NCBI GenBank assembly: GCA_040220455.1
Contig: JAVJUS010000025.1
Coordinates: 1 to 38,755, forward strand
Direction of reading: 5' to 3'
Origin: JAVJUS01 sp040220455
Lineage (GTDB): Bacteria; Pseudomonadota; Alphaproteobacteria; DSM-16000; Inquilinaceae
DNA: 38,755 nt
In this document: in pieces, positions 7,425 through 15,172 of the stretch
How the letters are laid out: the number at the start of each line of letters is the position of its first letter
Numbering within the stretch: position 1 is the first letter of the stretch
Program-made: the position numbers and the translations under genes
The notes under the pieces: generated by a model
Seen by the model: the letters and a program-made list of their open reading frames with translations, nothing else
What the model was told of the DNA's origin: nothing
Databases searched by the model: none

Positions 7425-8101
7425 CCGGGCTTCCCGTTGCCGACCTGGCGCGGCCGGACACGATCCGCCTGATCAACGCGTCCCACCACAAGGAGCCGGC
7501 GCTGGCCCCCCTCGCCGACGACCCGGGGGCGGCGGCGGCCCTCGCCCGCCTCGAATCCGCGACCAACGGCCGGCTCGCCGCCCAGAGGCGCGGGCTGCCC
7601 GCGCTGTCGCCGGACGAGTTCGTCTACCATGTGCCCGGCTGGAACTTGATCAACGCCGCCTTCGCCTATGCCCGCCCCGGCGGCAACCGGTTCAACGGTC
7701 CGGACCGCGGCGCCTGGTACGCCGCCTTCGCGATCGAGACGGCGACGGCCGAGGTCGGATTCCACCTGACCCGGGCCTTGGCGGACGCCGGCGAGGTTCG
7801 AGAGTCCGTCGCCTATGTCGCGCTCCATGCCGATTTCATCGGCCGGTTCGCGGATCTGCGCGGGGTGGCGGACAGCCCGGCCCTCGATCCGGACCCGGCC
7901 ATCGGCTACCCTGCCGGCCAGGATGTCGCCCGAGAGGCCCGCTCGGCGGGGCTGCCGGGCATCGTCTACCCCTCCGTGCGCCACCCGGGCGGCACCTGCC
8001 TCGCCGCGCTCACCCCGCACGCCGTCCAGAACGTCCGCCAGGGCGAGACCCGTAGGCTGGTCTGGGACGGCACGCCCGAATGGCGGGTCGAGGCGGTGTA
8101 G
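7421..8101 (+). CDS. RES-domain toxin (NAD+-depleting)
   Basis: Family members degrade or phosphorolyse NAD+ and stop growth (MbcT, ParT and relatives). The 226-aa protein carries the features naming the RES domain: Arg in RFN (90-92), Glu at 106 and 111 within IETATAEVGFH, and Ser185 in YPSVR. The start is a TTG at 7421 inside TTGA, overlapping the antitoxin stop. A weak start coupled to the antitoxin would keep toxin output below antitoxin output (inference). The N-terminal 65 residues before FVYHVPGW lie outside the core domain. Confidence 0.88.
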   Translation: MTGLPVADLARPDTIRLINASHHKEPALAPLADDPGAAAALARLESATNGRLAAQRRGLPALSPDEFVYHVPGWNLINAAFAYARPGGNRFNGPDRGAWYAAFAIETATAEVGFHLTRALADAGEVRESVAYVALHADFIGRFADLRGVADSPALDPDPAIGYPAGQDVAREARSAGLPGIVYPSVRHPGGTCLAALTPHAVQNVRQGETRRLVWDGTPEWRVEAV

Positions 8102-8137
8102 GCGGAGCCGGGCGCACGCAGCCGCCGCCGGCGCCGT

Positions 8138-8202
8138 GTCGGGATCGCTTCGCTCTCTCGACCTACGGGAGACATAGGTCGGGTGAACGAAGAGAAACCG
8201 AC
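8138..8202. repeat. REP-like palindromic element
   Basis: Imperfect inverted repeat: GTCGGGATCGCTTCGCT...CGACCTAC facing TAGGTCGGG...GAGAAACCGAC. It lies between the convergent RES toxin and binding-protein genes, where it could end transcription or protect 3' ends. Related units occur at 37168-37254 and 37286-37370. Confidence 0.6.
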
Positions 8203-8219
8203 GCCCGGGATTTCCGCCC

Positions 8220-9248
8220 CTACTCCACGAACTCGAGCGTATACGCCTCTTCCACCGGCAGGTCGGCGGCGTAGACGCCGGCCTCGACCATGGTGTCGAA
8301 GAAGGATTGCCAGCGCTCGGCGGTCATGGTGCCGATGCCGGCCTCCGCGGCCGTGCCGCCGGCGACCAGGCCGCGCTCGCGCATGACGTCGAGCTTGTAG
8401 TGCCAGAGCTCTTCGCTGTGATCGGGATTGCGCTCCATGACCATCGCCATGGCCTCGGGCGCGCCGGTCTCCAGGCAGGTCTCGTAGCCGGCGATCGTCG
8501 CGTCGACGAAGGCCCGCAGATCGTCCGGCCGCGCCTCGATCGTGGCATCGGTGGCGAAGATCGTCGTGGCGTAGTTCTCGTAGCCGTAATCGGCCAGCAG
8601 TAGTATTACCGGCGGCTCCTCCAGCTCCGCGCCCAGGAACAGCCCGTCCTCGGTGACATAGCCCTGCTGGACCGCCGTCGGATCCGACAGGAAGACCGCG
8701 GCATTGTAGGAATACGGCCGGAGCTGGTCGTCGGTGAAGCCGTGCTCGGCCTTCAGGAACTGCCAGAACTCCCCGCGCGAGAAATTGGCCACCATGATCG
8801 GCCGGTCGGACAGGTCGGCCAGCGTCTCCACACCCTGGCCGGCATGGGCGACCAGGGTCTGCGGGTCCTTCTGGAACAGCGCGGCGACCGTCTTCGCCTC
8901 GACGCCCTGGTCGACCAGGTTGAGCGTGGTGAAGGACGATCCCATGCCGGCGTCGAGCTCCCCGGCGCCGACCAGCAGGGCCACGTTCACGTCCGGCCCG
9001 CCGGAGACGATCTCCACGTCCAGCCCGGCCTCGGCGTAGGCGCCGCTGGCGAGGGCCTGGAAGAAGCCGCAATGCTCCGCCTGTGGCAACCAGTTCAGGC
9101 CGTAGGTGAAGGGCGCGAGCTCGCCGTCCTGAGCCCGGGCCGGGGCGGCCAGCGCCAGGGCGAGCGCGCTCGCCGCGGCGAGGGCGGCGGCCGCGCGGGC
9201 GGGCGCGACGGTGCGTCTGTCGGCGTGGGTCGGCAGCGGGTCGGTCAT
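8220..9248 (-). CDS. ABC transporter substrate-binding protein, NMT1/THI5-like
   Basis: Periplasmic solute receptor of 342 aa. A Tat/Sec-like leader (RR at 11-12, hydrophobic 20-36, ARAQ cleavage region near 39-40) precedes a binding domain starting FTYGLNWLPQAEHCGFFQAL. This corresponds to the family pattern of Trp plus a small-helix ligand pocket, and is followed by AGLDVEIVSGGPDVN and LVGAGELDAGMGS. Family members bind thiamine pyrimidine precursors, taurine/alkanesulfonates or nitrate, and the ligand cannot be told here. ATG 9248 has a GGGGGA Shine-Dalgarno. No permease or ATPase gene is adjacent, so it must borrow a transporter encoded elsewhere. Confidence 0.85.
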   Translation of the reverse strand: MTDPLPTHADRRTVAPARAAAALAAASALALALAAPARAQDGELAPFTYGLNWLPQAEHCGFFQALASGAYAEAGLDVEIVSGGPDVNVALLVGAGELDAGMGSSFTTLNLVDQGVEAKTVAALFQKDPQTLVAHAGQGVETLADLSDRPIMVANFSRGEFWQFLKAEHGFTDDQLRPYSYNAAVFLSDPTAVQQGYVTEDGLFLGAELEEPPVILLLADYGYENYATTIFATDATIEARPDDLRAFVDATIAGYETCLETGAPEAMAMVMERNPDHSEELWHYKLDVMRERGLVAGGTAAEAGIGTMTAERWQSFFDTMVEAGVYAADLPVEEAYTLEFVE

Positions 9249-9294
9249 GGCGGTCCCCCTCGGACGGCGACGAATGGCTGGGAAGACCGGCTGC

Positions 9295-9390
9295 AAGCCC
9301 CGGGCCACAGGCCCCGGGCGCGGCAGGCCGGTGGAATACGGCGCCGCGCCCGCCCCACGGGCGGGGCCGCCTGCCCATCGCTTGGGCAGG
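9295..9390 (-). promoter_or_regulatory. Hairpin-rich leader between the binding protein and the P-type ATPase
   Basis: Three stems: a GC-rich one near 9295-9318, CCCGCCC-CAC-GGGCGGG at 9349-9365, and the perfect 8-bp CCTGCCCA-TCGCT-TGGGCAGG at 9370-9390. They would fall in the 5' leader of the minus-strand binding-protein mRNA, or upstream of the plus-strand ATPase. I looked for TPP, cobalamin and SAM riboswitch cores and found none. Confidence 0.3.
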
Positions 9391-9524
9391 GCGACCGCGA
9401 GAACCGGCTGCCGGGTTGAGGGAAATCAAACCCCGCCGCCGCCGCCTCGCCCATGCTGGCGCGCGAGCGGGGCGCCGGATGGCCGGCGGCCCCTGCCTCT
9501 GTTCGCCCGTCAGGACGCACACCC

Positions 9525-12266
9525 ATGCCCGACACGGCCCCGCCGTCGCCCCCCGCCACAGCGGACCGGGAGACCTGGCACGCCCTCGACCCCGACGCGG
9601 CCCTCGGCGCGCTGGAGAGCACGCGTGACGGGCTGGCCGAGGCCGAGGCGGCCGCCCGGCTCCAGCGCCACGGCCCGAACCGCCTGCCGGCGGGCCAAAG
9701 GCGCGGCCCCCTCGAGCGCTTCGCCCGGCAGTTCCACAACCTGCTGATCTACGTCCTGCTCGGCTCGGCGATCCTGTCCGCGGCGCTGGGCCACGGCATC
9801 GATGCGGCGGTGATCCTCGCCGTCGTCGTGATCAACGCCGTCATCGGCTACGTCCAGGAGGGTCGGGCGGAGCAGGCGCTCCAGGCGATCATGGGCATGA
9901 TCGACCCCAAGGCCATGGTGCTGCGCGACGGCCGGCGGGAGACGGTGGCCGCGGACCGGATCGTGCCCGGCGACGTGGTGGCGATCGAGGCGGGCGACCG
10001 GGTCCCCGCCGATCTGCGCCTGATCCGGGCGCGGGGGCTCAAAGTCGACGAGGCGGCGCTGACCGGCGAGTCCGTGCCGGTGGAAAAGGCGCAAGACGCC
10101 GTGGACGCCGCCGCGCCACTGGCCGACCGGACCTCCATGGCGTTCTCCGGCACCTTCGTCGCCGCCGGCCAGGGGCTGGGCGTGGCCGTCGCGACGGGGC
10201 CCGGAACCGAGCTCGGCCGCGTCAGCGCGCTGATCAGCGCCGTCGATGTCCTGAAGACCCCGCTGATCCGGCAGATGGACGGCTTCGCGCGCCAACTCAC
10301 GATCGCGATCCTCGCCATCGCGGCGCTCACCTTCCTCTTCGCGCTGTTCGTGCGGGCCTATCCGGCGGGCGAGGCATTCATGAGCGTTGTCGGCCTGGCG
10401 GTCGCGGCGATCCCGGAGGGCCTGCCGGCGATCATGACGATCACGCTGGCCATCGGCGTGCGCCGGATGGCCGGGCGCAACGCGCTGATCCGCCGGCTGC
10501 CGGCGGTGGAGACCCTGGGCTCGGTCTCGGTCATCTGCTCGGACAAGACCGGCACGCTCACCCGCAACGAGATGACGGCGCGCAGCGTCGTCACGGCCGA
10601 GGGTGCCCTCGCGGTCTCCGGCGCGGGCTATGCCCCCCATGGCGGCTTCACGCCGGCGGGCGCGGAGGCGGAGATCGACCCGGCCGGCGACCCGCTGACG
10701 GTCGGGCTGGTGCGGGCCGGCCTGCTGTGCAACGACGCCGAGCTGCGCCAGGCGGAGGAGGCCCAGGCAGACGAGACATGGCGCGTCGTCGGCGATCCGA
10801 TGGAGGGCGCGCTGATGACGCTGGCGCTCAAGGCCGGGCTCGACCCCGAGCTCGAGCGCAAGCGCTTCGCGCGCAACGACGAAATCCCGTTCGACACCCG
10901 CCACCGCTTCATGGCGACCCTGCATCACGGTCATGAGGACGGCTCCTTCGTGCTCATCAAGGGCGCGCCGGAGCGGGTGCTCGCCATGTGCGCGGCCGAG
11001 CGCGGGGCCGACGGCGACCGGCCGATCGACGCCGAGGCGTGGCACCGGCGGGCCGAGGCACTGGCCGCCGACGGCCAGCGGGTTCTCGCCTTCGCCGCCA
11101 AGCCGGCGCGCGCCGGCCAGCAGGACCTGCATTTCGAGGAGGTGGAGCAGGGCGCGGTGCTGCTGGGCTTCGTCGGCTTCATCGATCCGCCGCGCGAGGC
11201 GGCGATCGCCGCCGTCGCCGATTGCCGGCGGGCGGGCATCCGCGTCGTCATGATCACCGGCGACCATGCCGAGACCGCCCGCGCCATCGCCCGCCAGCTC
11301 GGCCTCGCCGAGGACCCGGCCGTGCTGACCGGGCGGGACCTGGAGGCGCTCGACCCCGAGGTCCTGCGCCGGGCGGCGCGCGAGACCTCGGTCTTCGCCC
11401 GGACCACGCCGGAGGACAAGCTGCGCCTGGTCGAGGCGCTGCAGGCCGATGGCTCGACCGTGGCGATGACCGGCGACGGGGTGAACGACGCCCCGGCGCT
11501 CAAGCGCGCGGATGTCGGCGTCGCCATGGGCGTCAAGGGCACCGAGGCGGCCAAGGAGGCCGCGGAGATGGTGCTGGCCGACGACGACTTCGCCTCGATC
11601 GTCGCGGCGGTGCGCGAGGGGCGCACCGTCTACGACAACCTGATGAAGGTGATCGCCTGGACCCTGCCGACCAATGGTGGCGAGGCGCTGACCATCATCG
11701 CGGCGATCGCCTTCGGCCTGGCCCTGCCGGTGACGCCGGTCCAGATCCTGTGGATCAACATGATCACGGCGGTCGCGCTGGGCGTCACGCTCGGCTTCGA
11801 GCCGACGGAGCCCGGCGCCATGCGCCGCCCGCCCCGGCCGTCGGGCCGGCCGATCCTGACCGGCACGTTGCTGTGGCGGATCGTCTTCGTCTCCGGCCTG
11901 TTCGTCGCCGGGGCTTTCGGCATGTTCGCCTTCGCCGAGGCGCGCGGCCTGCCGGTGGAGACGGCGCGCACGCTCGTCGTCAACACGCTGGTGGTGATGG
12001 AGATCTTCTATCTCTTCAGCGTGCGCTACGTGCACGGCGGCTCGATCACCCGGGCCGGCATCCTGGGCACGCCGGCGGTCCTGGCCGGCGTCGGCACCGT
12101 CGTCGCGGCCCAGCTCGCCTTCACCTACCTGCCCTGGCTCCAGGTGATCTTCGACACCCGCCCGGTCGGCGCGGTCGAGGGCGCGGCGGTGCTCGTCGTC
12201 GGGGTCGTCCTGCTCCTCGTCGTGGAGGCGGAGAAGGCGGCCATGCGCGCCTTCCGACAAGGCTGA
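9525..12266 (+). CDS. Cation-transporting P-type ATPase (P2-type, CtpF-like)
   Basis: Inner-membrane ATP-driven cation pump of 913 aa, with the full length and about ten helices of P2 ATPases. Motifs are TGES of the actuator domain (180-183), PEGLP in M4 (297-301), phosphorylated Asp340 in DKTGT, MITGDHAETARAIA and GDGVNDAPALKRAD of the P domain, and the C-terminal helices. M4 keeps the site-II Glu of calcium pumps. M6 reads INMITAVAL, where SERCA has N-L-V-T-D, so the site-I/II Asp is Ala (749). Ion specificity is therefore uncertain. ATG 9525 with AGGA at 9512-9515 is preferred over an in-frame ATG at 9453, which adds 24 unconserved-looking residues. Confidence 0.93.
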   Translation: MPDTAPPSPPATADRETWHALDPDAALGALESTRDGLAEAEAAARLQRHGPNRLPAGQRRGPLERFARQFHNLLIYVLLGSAILSAALGHGIDAAVILAVVVINAVIGYVQEGRAEQALQAIMGMIDPKAMVLRDGRRETVAADRIVPGDVVAIEAGDRVPADLRLIRARGLKVDEAALTGESVPVEKAQDAVDAAAPLADRTSMAFSGTFVAAGQGLGVAVATGPGTELGRVSALISAVDVLKTPLIRQMDGFARQLTIAILAIAALTFLFALFVRAYPAGEAFMSVVGLAVAAIPEGLPAIMTITLAIGVRRMAGRNALIRRLPAVETLGSVSVICSDKTGTLTRNEMTARSVVTAEGALAVSGAGYAPHGGFTPAGAEAEIDPAGDPLTVGLVRAGLLCNDAELRQAEEAQADETWRVVGDPMEGALMTLALKAGLDPELERKRFARNDEIPFDTRHRFMATLHHGHEDGSFVLIKGAPERVLAMCAAERGADGDRPIDAEAWHRRAEALAADGQRVLAFAAKPARAGQQDLHFEEVEQGAVLLGFVGFIDPPREAAIAAVADCRRAGIRVVMITGDHAETARAIARQLGLAEDPAVLTGRDLEALDPEVLRRAARETSVFARTTPEDKLRLVEALQADGSTVAMTGDGVNDAPALKRADVGVAMGVKGTEAAKEAAEMVLADDDFASIVAAVREGRTVYDNLMKVIAWTLPTNGGEALTIIAAIAFGLALPVTPVQILWINMITAVALGVTLGFEPTEPGAMRRPPRPSGRPILTGTLLWRIVFVSGLFVAGAFGMFAFAEARGLPVETARTLVVNTLVVMEIFYLFSVRYVHGGSITRAGILGTPAVLAGVGTVVAAQLAFTYLPWLQVIFDTRPVGAVEGAAVLVVGVVLLLVVEAEKAAMRAFRQG

Positions 12267-12347
12267 CGCGAATGGCCCGTCGCTTGCTGGCCCTCACGCG
12301 TGGGGACTGCATCGATACCCGGGAGACCGCCGGGACCAGGAGGGGCG

Positions 12348-13376
12348 ATGAGCGCGACGAGCCGGGCGGAGAGCGCCACCGAGAGCCACCGGGTGCCCGT
12401 CATCGACGTGGGGCCGTTCCTGCGCGGCGAGGGGCCGGGCCGCGACGCCGTGATCAGGCAATGGGCAGATGCCTTCGAGACGATCGGCTTCGCGACCATC
12501 ACCGGCCACGGCATCGACGAGAGCCTGCTCGACGCCATCCATGACGCGGCCTTGCGCTTCTTCGATCTCGACGTCGAAACCAAGCGCCAGTGCAGTTTTC
12601 CGGGGGAGCAGCGCAGCCAGGGCTACGTCCCGATGGGCGTGGAATCGGTGGCGAAGTCGTTCGGCGCCGAGGCGGTGCCTGCGGATCTATGCGAGTCGCT
12701 CACCTTCTCCGCCATCGACCGGGAGAAGACGCCGCCGACCCATCCGGCCGACATCGCCCGGTTCCGCCCCAATCTCTGGCCCGCGGAACCGCCGGAGCTG
12801 CGCGGCCTGATCGAGGACTACCATGCCCGGGTCCACGCCCTGGCCCACGCGCTGATGCGGCTGAGCGCGCTGGCGCTGGATTTGCCCGAGGACTTCTTCG
12901 CGGCGACGCATGACCGCATGTCGACCAACATGCGCATCGTCCACTACCCGAACCAGGAGGCCGACCCGCTGCCGGGCCAGCTGCGCTACGGCGCGCACAC
13001 CGACTACACGGGCCTGACCATCGTGCGCCAGGACGACGCGCCCGGCGGGCTGCAGGTCCGGGCGCCGGACGGGAGCTGGATCGACGTCGAGCCGGTGCGC
13101 GGCGCCTTCGTGGTCAACGCGGGCGACCTGCTGATGCGCTGGACCAACCATCGCTGGCAATCCAACGTCCATCGGGTCAAGAACCCGCCGCGCGATGCCT
13201 CGGGCTCGACCCGCCGGCTGTCGATCGTGCTGTTCACCGGGCCCAACAGCGACGCCGTGGTCGAGTGCCTGCCGACCTGCCACGGCCCCGACAACCCGCC
13301 CCGATACGGCCCCATCAAGGCCCACGACCACCTGATGGCCCGCATCCGGGCGAGCATGCCCGAGGGGCTGGGGTAG
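12348..13376 (+). CDS. 2-oxoglutarate/Fe(II) dioxygenase, isopenicillin N synthase family
   Basis: A 342-aa cytosolic oxygenase-fold protein. The N-terminal DIOX_N part begins VPVIDVGPFL and contains GFATITGHGI (47-56). The C-terminal 2OG-Fe(II) domain has iron ligands His217 and Asp219 (HTD) and His275 (SNVHRV), and the co-substrate-binding Arg-x-Ser (Arg290, Ser292). All key residues are present, so it should be active. The substrate is unknown, and bacterial members range from ethylene-forming enzymes to amino-acid or hormone hydroxylases. ATG 12348 has AGGAGGGG just upstream. It converges with hipA 9 bp away. Confidence 0.88.
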   Translation: MSATSRAESATESHRVPVIDVGPFLRGEGPGRDAVIRQWADAFETIGFATITGHGIDESLLDAIHDAALRFFDLDVETKRQCSFPGEQRSQGYVPMGVESVAKSFGAEAVPADLCESLTFSAIDREKTPPTHPADIARFRPNLWPAEPPELRGLIEDYHARVHALAHALMRLSALALDLPEDFFAATHDRMSTNMRIVHYPNQEADPLPGQLRYGAHTDYTGLTIVRQDDAPGGLQVRAPDGSWIDVEPVRGAFVVNAGDLLMRWTNHRWQSNVHRVKNPPRDASGSTRRLSIVLFTGPNSDAVVECLPTCHGPDNPPRYGPIKAHDHLMARIRASMPEGLG

Positions 13377-13385
13377 GGGCGGCTG

Positions 13386-14729
13386 TCAGTTGGGGTCGTT
13401 CAGGCGTCCGAGGATCCGCAGCGCGTTCACTTCGATCATCCCGGCGACCCGTTCCACGATCTCGGCCTTCGCCCCCTCCTGTCCCGCCACGCGCGCCACG
13501 GCCGACGGACGGGCGGCGACCATCGCGTCCACGAGCGCGGCGACGCGCGATCGGGTCTGGCCCGCGCTGAAACCCGACTCCGCGGCAAGCCGTGTCCAGT
13601 GCCGCCTGGCGATATCGCCGGGTTTGCGTTTCTTGCCCGCGATATTCTGCGCGAAGTACTGGTTGACGTGACTCCACGGCAAGACGGTGGAAACGTCATA
13701 GAGCGGCGCGAGTGTCGGCCGACCGGTGAGGATCAGGGAATAATTCTTGGCGTGCGCATCGCTGTTCGCGACAAGGATATTGAAGATCACCTGATCGAGC
13801 AGGGCGAGCCTGTCGGTGGGTGGCACGAGGCGTCCCGTCGCCAGGATTGTCGCGAGCGACGGGCCCGGTACGCTGCCGCGTTCGTACTTGTAGGCCGGAT
13901 AGACGCCGTTGGCCTGGGCGAAGTCCTCCTGGTGAATCCGCATGGGCCGGCCACCGCGGCCGATCCTGCGGTCATAGCGCAGGACGACCAGCACATTGCC
14001 GTCACCGGCGCGACAGATCGCCGTCTCTGCGGCCGGTAGGCCGATCGCCGCCGCCAGGGTCAGGCAGTACGCCTCGTTCTCGACAATCCCCGGCAGGTTC
14101 GGGTTGCTCGGTTTGACGATCACCGTCGACGGCGCCCCGGCAAGCGGCAGTGCCAGCGTGTCGTCCGGCCGAGGCGTTCGCAGGACCGGCTGGCCGTCGG
14201 GGTCGAGGATGGCCAACGCCGACTTCGACTGGCCGCCCGCCAGGGATTGGCGAACCCCGTCCTCTCCCGCCAGGAAGGGGCGTCGGGTGAGATCGCGGAC
14301 ATGCGCGGCGAGCGCGGCCTCCTCCTCGCTCCGCGATCCGTCGTCGTCGGATCCGCTGCTCGCATAGACGTCGACGAGCCCCTTGTAGCGCCAATCCGCA
14401 GGGTCCGCGGCCTCCCCGAAGGACAGGGCACCGGCCGTGTCGCCACCGATCCCTGCAAGTATGGCGACGCTGTCCGACGGATCGTGGCCCAGCGCGCGCG
14501 CGACTCCCGCGAGCGCCTGTTCCTCGGGCAGCAGATTGGCGAGCCAGGGCCGCACGATCGGGTCGGCATGGGGCCGATCGCCGAGTGGCATCGTGACCGA
14601 GATCGGAAAGGCGTTCCGGCTCGCCAACCATCGGCGATCATAGCCGAACGTGGCAGCGCCCGTGGCCCGGTCGACATCGAGCGCTCCGACCTGGAATGCG
14701 TCGTACCAGACCGGCAGAGCGCTGATCAC
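13386..14729 (-). CDS. hipA: HipA-type serine/threonine kinase toxin
   Basis: Toxin of a HipBA module. E. coli HipA phosphorylates glutamyl-tRNA synthetase and induces dormancy; the target here may differ. The protein is full length (447 aa) with an N-terminal HipA_N subdomain (1-105), the autophosphorylation loop region SLAGGQSKSAL (162-172), ATP-site Lys206 in VKPSN, Glu219, the catalytic SDAHAKN (323-329, Asp324) and the metal-binding YDV (Asp345). The start is GTG 14729, overlapping the hipB stop in a GTGA, with GAGGACC upstream. All catalytic residues are present, so the kinase should be functional. Confidence 0.92.
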   Translation of the reverse strand: MISALPVWYDAFQVGALDVDRATGAATFGYDRRWLASRNAFPISVTMPLGDRPHADPIVRPWLANLLPEEQALAGVARALGHDPSDSVAILAGIGGDTAGALSFGEAADPADWRYKGLVDVYASSGSDDDGSRSEEEAALAAHVRDLTRRPFLAGEDGVRQSLAGGQSKSALAILDPDGQPVLRTPRPDDTLALPLAGAPSTVIVKPSNPNLPGIVENEAYCLTLAAAIGLPAAETAICRAGDGNVLVVLRYDRRIGRGGRPMRIHQEDFAQANGVYPAYKYERGSVPGPSLATILATGRLVPPTDRLALLDQVIFNILVANSDAHAKNYSLILTGRPTLAPLYDVSTVLPWSHVNQYFAQNIAGKKRKPGDIARRHWTRLAAESGFSAGQTRSRVAALVDAMVAARPSAVARVAGQEGAKAEIVERVAGMIEVNALRILGRLNDPN

Positions 14730-15025
14730 GACAGGTCCTCGAGGTCGTAGCCGCCCTCCTCGGCGGCCTCGTCCTCGGCCCGGTCGGTATCGCGCCGGCC
14801 GACGTCGCGCGTCGAGAGGTCGGCAAGGCCGATATCGAGAGCGCGCAGGATGCGGGCCAGCGTCGACAGACGGATGTCCCGGCTTCCGTTCTCCAAGTGA
14901 GACAGTGTCGCTATCCCGACGCCGCTCAGCCGGGACAGCTCTTCGAGACTCAGCCGCTCGCGCTTGCGAAGGGCCCGAAGGCGGGCGCCGATTGCCGCGA
15001 GGAAGGACTCCGGGTCCGCTTCCAC
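14726..15025 (-). CDS. hipB: HipB-type antitoxin and operon repressor (Xre family)
   Basis: A 99-aa DNA-binding antitoxin. The helix-turn-helix covers about residues 26-46 (LSLEELSRLSGVGIATLSHL), followed by a dimer helix and an acidic tail (75-99). I chose GTG 15025 because a perfect GGAGGT sits 7 bases before it (15033-15038). The frame does extend to an ATG at 15085, but that would put operator O1 inside the coding region. hipB follows glpK on the same strand after 147 bp, and its three operators fill that gap. Autorepression through them is strongly suggested. Confidence 0.9.
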   Translation of the reverse strand: MEADPESFLAAIGARLRALRKRERLSLEELSRLSGVGIATLSHLENGSRDIRLSTLARILRALDIGLADLSTRDVGRRDTDRAEDEAAEEGGYDLEDLS

Positions 15026-15040
15026 GATGGCGACCTCCGA

Positions 15041-15060
15041 TTTTATCGATTGCGATAAAA
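15041..15060 (-). promoter_or_regulatory. HipB operator O1
   Basis: Perfect palindrome with 8-bp arms, TTTTATCG-ATTG-CGATAAAA, ending 2 bp before the hipB Shine-Dalgarno. It resembles the known HipB operator logic (TATC...GATA half-sites), so binding would block the start region of the mRNA template. Confidence 0.8.
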
Positions 15061-15090
15061 TGCCATCATGCGCAGCGCAGCTCAATAAAG

Positions 15091-15110
15091 ATTTATCAAT
15101 TCCGATAAAA
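15091..15110 (-). promoter_or_regulatory. HipB operator O2
   Basis: ATTTATCA-ATTC-CGATAAAA, one of three related palindromes. Its centre lies 50 bp from O1. The left arm has two differences from O1. Confidence 0.78.
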
Positions 15111-15139
15111 TTTGCCGTGAACCGGGTTGGGACGCACGA

Positions 15140-15159
15140 ATTTATCGACTTCGATAAAT
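15140..15159 (-). promoter_or_regulatory. HipB operator O3
   Basis: Perfect palindrome ATTTATCG-ACTT-CGATAAAT. Its centre lies 49 bp from O2 and it sits 14 bp beyond the glpK stop codon. Confidence 0.78.
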
Positions 15160-15172
15160 ACGAGCGCCACCC

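Noticed and set aside
9249..9450. TPP, cobalamin or SAM riboswitch before the NMT1/THI5-like gene
   Set aside because: No CTGAGA/GATCTGGATAATGCCAGC thi-box and no AGCCAGGAGACCTGCC B12-box element on either strand; only generic hairpins.
9510..12260. Minus-strand open frame (916 codons) across the P-type ATPase
   Set aside because: Antisense shadow of an ATPase with all catalytic motifs; the composition is non-protein-like (His/Asp/Arg/Gln-rich).
15026..15085. Longer HipB starting at ATG 15085
   Set aside because: It would place the O1 palindrome inside the gene. The GGAGGT-spaced GTG at 15025 matches the family's start.
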